NCBI GenBank assembly: GCA_903929065.1
Contig: CAIYTJ010000735.1
Span: 1-19,598 of the forward strand
Direction of reading: 5' to 3'
DNA length: 19,598 nt
DNA from: an uncultured Bacteroidales bacterium
GTDB taxonomy: Bacteria > Bacteroidota > Bacteroidia > Bacteroidales > Paludibacteraceae
Shown here: in pieces, positions 7,503 to 14,803 of the stretch
Layout: each line of letters begins with the position of its first letter
Position numbering within the stretch: position 1 is the first letter of the stretch
Translations under genes and position numbers: made by a program
The notes under the pieces: generated by a model
Seen by the model: the letters and a program-made list of their open reading frames with translations, nothing else
What the model was told of the DNA's origin: nothing
Databases searched by the model: none

Positions 7503-7692
7503 AAGAAAAAATGAAATTAGATTTATTTGGTCAAAGGGCAATCTATTGTGATTTATTTTGCCCTTAATATATAGACAACCGATACTAAAATATCACTAGT
7601 AAAGTTGAATTATTTTTTTGTAATTAATTCAAAATGCAATATTGTTAGCTTATATGATTTAAGTTTAATGAGCATTTTATCATAAATAATTG
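7503..7692. other. 190-base intergenic gap, probable promoter/leader region
   Basis: This is the largest gap in the window and separates the SDR gene from the acetylesterase gene. It is very AT-rich and holds no convincing coding frame. I looked for the Bacteroidota promoter pair (TTTG and TAnnTTTG about 20 bases apart) on the minus strand and did not find an exact match. The only clear structure is the inverted repeat at 7534-7565, listed separately. Confidence 0.4.
7534..7565. promoter_or_regulatory. Inverted repeat AAGGGCAA-N16-TTGCCCTT in the leader of the acetylesterase gene
   Basis: AAGGGCAA (7534-7541) is mirrored exactly by TTGCCCTT (7558-7565), 32 bases upstream of the ATG at 7502. 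It is the only GC-containing symmetric element in an AT-rich gap. It could be a regulator half-site pair or an RNA hairpin in the leader. Eight-base arms with a 16-base spacer could arise by chance, so the call is weak. Confidence 0.35.
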
Positions 7693-8463
7693 TTATAAAC
7701 GCAAAACCGACATTCCTCCATCTACTGAAACAACCTGTCCTGTTGAATAAGGCATGTTTTCGCTTGCCATTACAACTGCCACTTTGCCAACATCTTCCGG
7801 AGTTCCCCATCTGGATTGAATAGCAAGCCCATTCCGGAATAAATAGTCGTATTTTTCTTGCACATCGATAGTCATATCCGTACGAATAATGCCAGGTTGA
7901 ATTTCATAAACAGGAATGTCGAATTCACCTAACCGAGCTGCCCATAGTTTGGTTGCCATAGCAATACCTGCTTTTGAGATGCAATATTCGCCTCTGTTTA
8001 CTGATGCAGTTGTAGCCGATACAGATGAAATATTGATAATGCAAAAGAACTCATCGTGAAATAAATTTTTTTGATCAATCATATTCTTAGCAACAAGTTG
8101 TGTTAGAAAATAAGGACCTTGTAGGTTTACATCCAGCACATTTTCAAAACTTTCTTCGGTGGCGTCAAGAATATCTTTTCGTTCCAATGGAGCAATTCCA
8201 GCATTATTTATCAAAATATTTATCTTGCCAAACCGGTTTATAATTGCTTCCACCATTTGCATGCGGTCTGCTTTTTTTGATACATCTCCTTTGAAATAAG
8301 CCACTTCGACCCCGTATTTTCGTAATTCCAAAAGTGCAGATTTAACCTGAACTTCATCGCGCAAACCGTTTATTGCCAGATTAAATCCGGCTTTTGCAAG
8401 TTCAATAGCAATTCCAAAACCGATGCCACGGGTTCCGCCTGTGATGAATGCTGATCTACTCAT
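7693..8463 (-). CDS. Short-chain dehydrogenase/reductase (FabG-like), probably sugar or uronate metabolism
   Basis: A 256-aa classical SDR with all expected motifs: NAD(P)-binding TGGTRGIG at 8-15, NNAG at 86-89, catalytic Ser147 (INISSV), and Tyr160-x3-Lys164 (YCISK). The end VVSVDGGMSVLRL is the usual cofactor/substrate-loop finish. Sequence style is that of proteins commonly named 3-ketoacyl-ACP reductase, but no fatty acid gene is nearby. In the glucuronate/galacturonate pathway the SDR KduD oxidises or reduces 2,5-diketo-3-deoxygluconate; this protein lacks the characteristic KduD N-terminus, so I do not assign that name. It starts 14 bases after the stop of the OYE-family gene, so the two are probably translated from one message and act on successive oxidation states of one substrate. 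It is cytoplasmic, with no signal peptide. It is the last gene of the right block. Confidence 0.92.
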   Translation of the reverse strand: MSRSAFITGGTRGIGFGIAIELAKAGFNLAINGLRDEVQVKSALLELRKYGVEVAYFKGDVSKKADRMQMVEAIINRFGKINILINNAGIAPLERKDILDATEESFENVLDVNLQGPYFLTQLVAKNMIDQKNLFHDEFFCIINISSVSATTASVNRGEYCISKAGIAMATKLWAARLGEFDIPVYEIQPGIIRTDMTIDVQEKYDYLFRNGLAIQSRWGTPEDVGKVAVVMASENMPYSTGQVVSVDGGMSVLRL

Positions 8464-8477
8464 AGGTTATTAGAATT

Positions 8478-9641
8478 TTACAAATTATCTTTCCATAATT
8501 TTTTATAATACGGATTATACACCATACAACCCGCATGAATTTGTTTGCCCATCATCTTTGTGCAACCAGAACAAGCCGTGCAATAGTCAATAGGATCTCC
8601 ATGTTGTAGTTTAATGGGTGTTAATGGGTCAGCCAGTATTTGACGCCCCCAACCTGCATAATCGGCATAACCTTTTTCTATCATCTCTTCGGCAATGGGA
8701 AATGCTTTCTCTTTCAGAATTGAGTATGCAGAACCAATTACCTGAACCGATGAACCTAAGTTGCGGAGTGTGTCTTTTGCAAAGCGAGTATATCGCAAGT
8801 GGTTCAGATACATCCATTCAGCACCGTGAACGGGTCGTGTGATTTCGCTGGTTCTTCCGGGAATACCGGCAGATACATTGGCGTAATCCATACCAAGTTT
8901 TGCCATTAATTCAATAAACATTTTCATTTCCGAAAGATCTTCAATCAGGCTGTCAGGCGATGTTGTTCCGCAACCACCGCGCCAACCTTCATACATGGAA
9001 AAACGGCTCCCAATAATGAAATCCTTGTTTTGCTTTTGAGCTATCATGGCCGAAACAGCTTCGCGATAAAAGCGGGAACGGTTTTCCCAACTTCCACCCC
9101 ATTTGTCGGTCCGGGTGTTTTCGGGGCGAAGTATTTCTGCTCCGAAATAACCATGGCAGCATTTGAAATCAATTCCATCGGCACCGGCTTCTTCGGTGAG
9201 ATCCGAAGCCAATATAAATGCATCTTCCACTTCCTGAATTTCATCGGTTGTAAGTAAACGACCTTCCTCATTTCCGGGACAAACAGTTGTTTTTTCCGAG
9301 AATGAAGCGTTGCTATTTCTTCCTGAATGAGTTAACTGAAAGAGCAACAACGCATCTGGATTTGCCTGCTTTACTTCATAAACCAACTTTTTGAAACTAT
9401 CCAGATTTCGTTTGTTTATGATTAATCCATTTTTGCACGACAAGGATTTTGATGTAACCGAAATTGCTTCGGCAATGATTACTCCCCAGCCTCCTTTAGC
9501 CAATTTGATATATTTATCAATGCCCAGTTGCGAAACCTGACCTTCGTTAAACCCATCATATCCTTCCATTGGCTGGGCTACAAAACGATTTTGAGTGGTT
9601 CGGTTACCCAGTTTTCCGTTTTCAAAAAGTTTAGTATACAT
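8478..9641 (-). CDS. Old Yellow Enzyme family FMN oxidoreductase with a C-terminal four-cysteine cluster
   Basis: A 387-aa TIM-barrel flavoenzyme of the NADH:flavin oxidoreductase family. Family signposts are NRFVAQPMEG near the start, QLTHSGR at 102-108, the substrate-pocket region around CHGYFGAEILRP (162-173) and TRTDKWGGSWENRSRF (176-191), and the FMN-phosphate region GWGRQILADP (330-339). At the very end are Cys354, Cys357, Cys360 and Cys372 (CTACSGC...GC), close to the Fe-S ligand set C-x2-C-x3-C-x11-C of 2,4-dienoyl-CoA reductase and trimethylamine dehydrogenase. Those enzymes continue with an FAD/NAD domain of about 250-300 residues; this protein stops 15 residues after the last Cys. 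It must therefore receive electrons from a separate partner or work differently. The pocket reads KCCHGY instead of the more common HGAHGY. Position between a GH88-like hydrolase and an SDR suggests reduction of an unsaturated sugar-derived compound; this is inference. Confidence 0.9.
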   Translation of the reverse strand: MYTKLFENGKLGNRTTQNRFVAQPMEGYDGFNEGQVSQLGIDKYIKLAKGGWGVIIAEAISVTSKSLSCKNGLIINKRNLDSFKKLVYEVKQANPDALLLFQLTHSGRNSNASFSEKTTVCPGNEEGRLLTTDEIQEVEDAFILASDLTEEAGADGIDFKCCHGYFGAEILRPENTRTDKWGGSWENRSRFYREAVSAMIAQKQNKDFIIGSRFSMYEGWRGGCGTTSPDSLIEDLSEMKMFIELMAKLGMDYANVSAGIPGRTSEITRPVHGAEWMYLNHLRYTRFAKDTLRNLGSSVQVIGSAYSILKEKAFPIAEEMIEKGYADYAGWGRQILADPLTPIKLQHGDPIDYCTACSGCTKMMGKQIHAGCMVYNPYYKKLWKDNL

Positions 9642-9683
9642 AATGCTTTAATTTTTTGTTGAGAAGAAAAATATTCTATTTTT

Positions 9684-11060
9684 TTAAATAATATCAGAAA
9701 AGAAAGTATAGTACTTTTCATTATCAATATGCCGCTTTAGATACAGTGCAGTCTCACGAATATGGTAATCGCCCCACATACTCGATTCATTGCATGGAAT
9801 TTTATAACCATTGGGGATATTATCCCAACCGGTCGGACGATGATAAACTGAATGCAACAAGATTCCCTGATGTTGCAAATTTTCCGATAAATAAGGAGAT
9901 TCGAGCAGCCGTGATGCTATTGTTAAACCTGCCTGAAAGTAATGAACCCCTTCTGAAGTTTCCCCTTTTGAAATAAGGTAATTTCCCAAACGTAACAATG
10001 CCTGAACGCCTATTGCAGCAGCTGAACTATCCACTGGTTCAAAATCATTATACGGCTCGGCTGGTCTTTCAAGGTAATCTTTTAAATGAACTAATCCCGG
10101 TGCTGCTGTATCCCAATAGGGTATGCCGTCAGTAGGAGTATTTTTAATGTAAAAATCACAGGTTGCTTTTGCAGCTTTAAGCATTTTACCCTGAATAAAA
10201 TCTTTTGAAATTCCCTCAAATTCACTATCTGAAATTGTATCCAGAAACTCAAGTTCTTCTGCAAACCCAAGCATTGCCCATGCCAGTCCGCGTGTCCAGG
10301 TCGAAAAGCCGGTATATCCCTGTTGCGAATTTGGACAACGAAAGTTTCCATCGTTGGGATTAAAAATTGATTCGTGAGCTGTACGCCCCCATTCGTCATA
10401 CGAATCACGACCTTCATTGTAAAATACAGAATATTTTGCGGTTGCCAATAAATGGTCTAAACCACGGCTAAATAATGAAATTCGTATATCATTTTCACCA
10501 GGCAGAAAATGTCCCAATTTATGCGCCAACATTAAAATCCTGACAGACCGAATGGTATCAACAAATAATGAATGAGGCCCGTTGAAGGAATAAATGTAAC
10601 CGCCATCAACGGTTTTGGTCCAACGGCTTGCCTGAACTGCACCTGAGGCTTTTAGAGCAAGCTCATAGAAATTCTTTTCCCATTCGTTATACTGAATTTT
10701 TCCTTCGTGCATTAGCCTCAGAAGGTTTCCATAGGTGCTAATATTGTTAAATCCATGGTCGTGAACACCAATATGACTGATATGATGTGCCATTTTACTG
10801 ACCGTATTATCGCGACCAATGGAAAGAAAAGTCTCATCCCCTGTAGCATCAAATTGAAGCATTGCCGACCCGAATTGAAATCCCTGTGTCCACTCTGTCC
10901 ACCCACGCGAGGTATATTTCCCGTTTCTGGTAAAAACAGGAGAACCTGATTTTTTATCGTATTCCGATTCAATCCGGAGAATTTTCTCACCAGATAAACT
11001 CCAGAAATGCGCAAGTTTGCCTTTTAAATCTTCAGTTTTTAGGTTAGAATCAATTACCAT
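9684..11060 (-). CDS. GH88-related hydrolase, cytoplasmic
   Basis: A 458-aa protein without signal peptide. It follows the (alpha/alpha)6 GH88 plan: GWTEWTQGFQFG at 53-64, Asp101 in VHDHGF, Asp168 in LFVDTIRSVRIL, STWTRGLAWAMLGF at 253-266, and later DSSAAAIGVQALLRLGNYL and SSMWGDYHIRETALYLKRH near the end. In characterised unsaturated glucuronyl hydrolases two aspartates in these positions (HD-x-GF and D-x-M-N-L) promote hydration of the 4,5 double bond of the terminal uronate; both are present here, but the second motif differs (VDTIRSV instead of IDNMMNL). It is distantly related to the exported GH88 at 16433-17677, so the substrate is probably different. Lying directly after an MFS transporter gene and before two oxidoreductases, it likely cleaves an imported unsaturated oligosaccharide. 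Gap to the transporter gene is 38 bases and to the OYE-family gene 42 bases. Confidence 0.85.
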   Translation of the reverse strand: MVIDSNLKTEDLKGKLAHFWSLSGEKILRIESEYDKKSGSPVFTRNGKYTSRGWTEWTQGFQFGSAMLQFDATGDETFLSIGRDNTVSKMAHHISHIGVHDHGFNNISTYGNLLRLMHEGKIQYNEWEKNFYELALKASGAVQASRWTKTVDGGYIYSFNGPHSLFVDTIRSVRILMLAHKLGHFLPGENDIRISLFSRGLDHLLATAKYSVFYNEGRDSYDEWGRTAHESIFNPNDGNFRCPNSQQGYTGFSTWTRGLAWAMLGFAEELEFLDTISDSEFEGISKDFIQGKMLKAAKATCDFYIKNTPTDGIPYWDTAAPGLVHLKDYLERPAEPYNDFEPVDSSAAAIGVQALLRLGNYLISKGETSEGVHYFQAGLTIASRLLESPYLSENLQHQGILLHSVYHRPTGWDNIPNGYKIPCNESSMWGDYHIRETALYLKRHIDNEKYYTFFSDII

Positions 11061-11098
11061 ATTGTTATTTACAATTTATTCCTGATTTGTTGTTATAT

Positions 11099-12304
11099 TT
11101 ATACTTTTACCATTTTGGCTGTTTTTGGAAGAAAAGTGATAATTATTCCTCCAACTAGCGTTGCACAAAACAGTATAAGAAATCCGGTAGCATAACTTTT
11201 TGAAGCATCATACAAAGTGCCAACCAGCATTGGAAATACCGATTCTGCAATTCCATCGACCACGAGAATAATTCCCATGGTGCGCCCGAGGGCTTTCACA
11301 CCAAATAAATCGGCTGAAATCAACGGAATAATCATATAATTACCTCCAATACCTATTCCAAATAGTATGGCGAAAAAGTAAATCCTACCGGGGAAATCGG
11401 AAATTAATAATAACGGAATTGATGTTGCAACAAACAGAAAAAGCATCAACATTACATATTTCCGATTAATAATATCAGCCAAAAAGCCCATTAAAACCCT
11501 CCCTGCCAGACTCGACAGCAAAACGAATGACATAATATGCGAAGCCTCAACCTGAGTAAAATTAATGTCGCGCAAATAGTATTTTAAGTGTTGACCAATA
11601 CCTCCAACCGTTCCTATGGATAGCATACTCCCAATTGCTAACAAATAGAAATTCGGATTGCGGAGAACAGTTTTAATTGGAACAACAGCTTCATCTTTAG
11701 TTTTTTCAGTTCGGTTTTTTGCTGAATCCTTTATAAAAAAGGTCAATGGAAAAGCAATTAATAAAACCAAAACACCCATTGACATTAATGAAATATGCCA
11801 GCCAAAGCCTTTTTCTATCTGAGCTGCAAGCAAAGGAGCTATTGCACCGCCAACACCGATTCCCAGGTAAGCTATCCCCATAGCTTTACCGCGATTTTTA
11901 TCGAACCAGCGTGATACCAATACCTGACAGGGCAGTGGACCTGCAAAAACATAACCCAATGCATTAAAAATATAGAAAGTATAAAAGAAGCTCAACGAAC
12001 CGGAAAAACTTAATCCAATAAGAGCCATACTTGCCATCAAAGCACCGGTAAGCATCATTTTCCGTGGTCCGTAGCGGTCAATCAAATACCCGGCAAAAAA
12101 ACCGAATAATGGTCCTACCAGCATTTTACTTACCGCATTACCCGAAGTAACGATTGTCCGTGACCAGCCATACTCTTTGGTCATGAAGTCATAATAGAAT
12201 GCAAGCCCATAACAGGCAAATCCTACAATGGCAAATAAAGCCAGAAATGCTGTGACCAGAATATACGATTGTGAACTACGTTCTTTATTCTCAGAAATAA
12301 CCAC
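11099..12304 (-). CDS. MFS transporter, OFA-like (organic anion or acidic sugar importer)
   Basis: A 401-aa, 12-helix major facilitator. The conserved loop after helix 2 reads GYLIDRYGPRKMM (75-87), the D-R-x-G-x-R/K-x signature, and a second copy after helix 8 reads GFLADIINRKYVM. Helices are dense in Gly (GIGVGGAIAPLLAAQIEKGFGW). The overall look, including AFYYDFMTKEYGWSRT in the first loop, resembles the oxalate/formate antiporter and monocarboxylate-type MFS branch, whose known members move small organic anions. In this place it probably imports an acidic mono- or disaccharide for the cytoplasmic GH88-like enzyme. Start is a GTG at 12304; an in-frame stop lies three codons upstream, and no ATG gives a full first helix. 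It begins 58 bases after the GH2 stop. Confidence 0.9.
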   Translation of the reverse strand: MVISENKERSSQSYILVTAFLALFAIVGFACYGLAFYYDFMTKEYGWSRTIVTSGNAVSKMLVGPLFGFFAGYLIDRYGPRKMMLTGALMASMALIGLSFSGSLSFFYTFYIFNALGYVFAGPLPCQVLVSRWFDKNRGKAMGIAYLGIGVGGAIAPLLAAQIEKGFGWHISLMSMGVLVLLIAFPLTFFIKDSAKNRTEKTKDEAVVPIKTVLRNPNFYLLAIGSMLSIGTVGGIGQHLKYYLRDINFTQVEASHIMSFVLLSSLAGRVLMGFLADIINRKYVMLMLFLFVATSIPLLLISDFPGRIYFFAILFGIGIGGNYMIIPLISADLFGVKALGRTMGIILVVDGIAESVFPMLVGTLYDASKSYATGFLILFCATLVGGIIITFLPKTAKMVKV

Positions 12305-12362
12305 CTTGATTTAATTTTCTTTGAGTGAAGTTAAAACTTATACTGAATAATTCAATTTCAGT

Positions 12363-14774
12363 TTACATTTTTGTTTGCAATTCAAATTTCAAAGTTTCAA
12401 TCTTTTCCGATTTCAGTTCTACGAAAATTTTACCTGCCGCATCTGTACTTTTTACAGTTAAAAGCAATTTGCCGTTATGTGCTTTGCGAACGTTGGTTTT
12501 GAAAATTCCGGTGTAAAACATGTCGCCGGTATCAAGTCCGGCCAATGAACCGTTACCGGTAATATTTACCGAAATGCTGTTGTCAGCATCATATACAGGA
12601 TTTCCATTTTTATCAACTAAAGTAATTTCAATCAGTGACAGGTCATTTCCATCCGCCAATAAAGTGGTTTTGGTTGATTTTGCCAGCATACGTTTGGCTT
12701 CACCGGAAGTTTTCAACATATCTTCCGAAACTTTCTTACCAGCCTTATAACCAATGGCTTTCAGCGTTCCTGCTTTGTAATTTACCGGCCATGTTCCAAC
12801 ATAAGCATTTTTGTCAATAGCCTTTTTACCAAGCGATTGACTGTTAAGAAACAATTCCACCTGATCACAATTTGTATATACATTGACTGTCAACGAGTCA
12901 GTTGAATTCCAGTTCCATTTCAATTCTGTTTTTGGTTTTCCTTTTTCTTTTGTTTCCACAGCTATATGAGCCGTTGGTTTGTTGCTCCAAAAACTATTGA
13001 ATAAATAAAATTGAGGTTTCTCAAAACCGGCGATATCCATTATACCACGGGTCCAGCCACGTTGCGGATAGGTATCTGATTCACCGAAATAATCTATTCC
13101 AACCCAAATAAATGCGCCAATTACATAATCATTATCGCGGTAAGCAATAAAATTCCGCGTTTCGCGGTTGGTTTCGGTACCAATACACAATTTATCAGGG
13201 CGTTTGGTATGTTCAGGTACGTACATTTCTTCTTTAAAATGGCGGTCAATATAATTATATCCCGAAATATCCAGCGCATCCATAAAACCATTTTTTGTTG
13301 CCTCCATATACTGGTCACAGCCCGATGTAACCGGACGAGTATTGTCCTCTGCATGGCAAATTGCTATAAGTTTTTGGGCAATTTTATACCCTTCCGCATT
13401 CTTTTGATCCGGAATTTCATTGCCAATACTGTACATAATCACAGAAGGATGATTGCGGTCGCGCTGCAACATGGCTTTCAAATCGGTTTCGCACCATTGG
13501 TCGAAATACAGATGATAACCGTTTGGTGCTTTTCCCTGGTTGTTTTCGGTGTAATTATATGGCCAGCCACGTGTCCATTCGTCAAAAGCTTCGTCCATCA
13601 CGTACATTCCGATTGAATCGCACAAGTCGTAAAACTCCGGAGCAAAAGGATGATGCGACGTGCGAACTGCATTACAGCCCATTTCTTTCATTTTCATCAA
13701 ACGTTGATGCCAAACTTGAATTGGAACAGCCACACCAAACGAACCCATATCCTGATGAATGCAAATTCCTTTCAATTTCTCCATCTTGCCGTTTACAAAC
13801 ATTCCCTTGTTGGGGATATATTCGAGTTTACGAATCCCAAATGAAGTAACCTGATCGTCAATCACTTGTCCAGCTACAATTATTTCACTCTTCAGGTAAT
13901 AAATTGTTGGTGAGTTTACCGACCAAAGTTTGGGATTATTCACTTCAATTTGTTGATTGAGCAAATGACTTGCCTGAAACTGACTGCATTCCTGTTCACT
14001 TTGAGTTTTTGCAATTTCATTTCCGTTTTTGTCAAGAATTGTCGAACGGATAATCAATTTTTTAGAGATTTCTGCCTGTTTGGCATATACGTTTTTCTTC
14101 CATTTTTGAATGGCTTCCGCTGAAAAGAAATTACTTGCAAAATCGTAGTTTACTTTTACAGTTGCCTTTGCAGTAGTTGCTTCCGGTGTTGTTATGTAAA
14201 CGCCCTTATAATTATTAAAATGCACAAAATTGGTGGCAATCAACCATGTATTGCGGTAAATGCCGGAACCTGTGTACCAGCGTGTTGATTCTTTTACCGA
14301 ATTATCAACCCGAACGGCAATAGTATTTACTTCACCTTTACCCGATTTGATAAATTCAGTCAAATCGTATTGCAAGGTAGTAAAACCATACGGATGTCGT
14401 CCCAAAAACTGACCGTTTATCCACACTTCACTATTCATGTAAATGCCATCAAACTGAATAATCAGCTGTTTACCTTTCATCGATTCCGGCAACGTAAATG
14501 TTTTGCGATACCAACCAATTCCAATTGGGAAAAAGCCGCCCGGACCGCCAATGGATTTATCGATAGCACCTTCTATGCTCCAGTCGTGAGGTAAATTCAG
14601 TGAGCGCCACGAAGCATCGTTACAGGCAGAATCCCTGAATTGTGGATTATCACTCAACGTAAATTTCCAATCTTTATTGATGGATACTTTTTGACGAACC
14701 TGAGTGGTTGGAATTGCGGATAAAGTAAATATGGAAACAATGAGAAGAACTAATAGAATTTTAATTGATTTCAT
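12363..14774 (-). CDS. GH2 beta-galactosidase-like exoglycosidase, exported
   Basis: An 803-aa protein with a Sec signal peptide (1-20, cleavage near LSA). Domain order: GH2 sugar-binding domain (about 30-185, NLPHDWSIEGA, GGFFPIGIGWYRKTF, RWYTGSGIYRN), Ig-like domain (about 188-315), TIM barrel (about 316-600), a DUF4982-like domain (about 620-690) and a C-terminal Ig-like domain (about 705-800). The acid/base is Glu453 in SIGNEIP; the likely nucleophile is Glu534 in IGTETNRE. GVDYFGE-like IWVGIDYFGES at 556-566 is typical of this subfamily. Such enzymes remove terminal beta-galactosyl (sometimes beta-glucuronosyl) residues from oligosaccharides. No sorting domain, so it is probably periplasmic. 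Neighbouring galactokinase supports galactose as product, but specificity cannot be read from sequence alone. Confidence 0.92.
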   Translation of the reverse strand: MKSIKILLVLLIVSIFTLSAIPTTQVRQKVSINKDWKFTLSDNPQFRDSACNDASWRSLNLPHDWSIEGAIDKSIGGPGGFFPIGIGWYRKTFTLPESMKGKQLIIQFDGIYMNSEVWINGQFLGRHPYGFTTLQYDLTEFIKSGKGEVNTIAVRVDNSVKESTRWYTGSGIYRNTWLIATNFVHFNNYKGVYITTPEATTAKATVKVNYDFASNFFSAEAIQKWKKNVYAKQAEISKKLIIRSTILDKNGNEIAKTQSEQECSQFQASHLLNQQIEVNNPKLWSVNSPTIYYLKSEIIVAGQVIDDQVTSFGIRKLEYIPNKGMFVNGKMEKLKGICIHQDMGSFGVAVPIQVWHQRLMKMKEMGCNAVRTSHHPFAPEFYDLCDSIGMYVMDEAFDEWTRGWPYNYTENNQGKAPNGYHLYFDQWCETDLKAMLQRDRNHPSVIMYSIGNEIPDQKNAEGYKIAQKLIAICHAEDNTRPVTSGCDQYMEATKNGFMDALDISGYNYIDRHFKEEMYVPEHTKRPDKLCIGTETNRETRNFIAYRDNDYVIGAFIWVGIDYFGESDTYPQRGWTRGIMDIAGFEKPQFYLFNSFWSNKPTAHIAVETKEKGKPKTELKWNWNSTDSLTVNVYTNCDQVELFLNSQSLGKKAIDKNAYVGTWPVNYKAGTLKAIGYKAGKKVSEDMLKTSGEAKRMLAKSTKTTLLADGNDLSLIEITLVDKNGNPVYDADNSISVNITGNGSLAGLDTGDMFYTGIFKTNVRKAHNGKLLLTVKSTDAAGKIFVELKSEKIETLKFELQTKM

Positions 14775-14803
14775 TTTCTTATAAATGGTTTTTCTTGAAT
14801 ATA

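Noticed and set aside
7503..7541. TTG start giving 13 more residues to the acetylesterase
   Set aside because: The ATG at 7502 places a standard signal peptide at the very N-terminus, and the extension would cover the inverted repeat in the leader.
7608..7631. GAATTA-N12-TAATTC dyad after the SDR gene as a terminator
   Set aside because: Only six AT-rich pairs and no following T-run on the minus strand; it is too weak to call.
7610..7810. 66-codon minus-strand frame overlapping the end of the SDR gene
   Set aside because: It overlaps the conserved SDR C-terminus in another frame and has no recognisable features.
13209..13616. 135-codon open frame on the plus strand
   Set aside because: It lies fully opposite the GH2 barrel, shows no family motif and has the composition of an antisense shadow.
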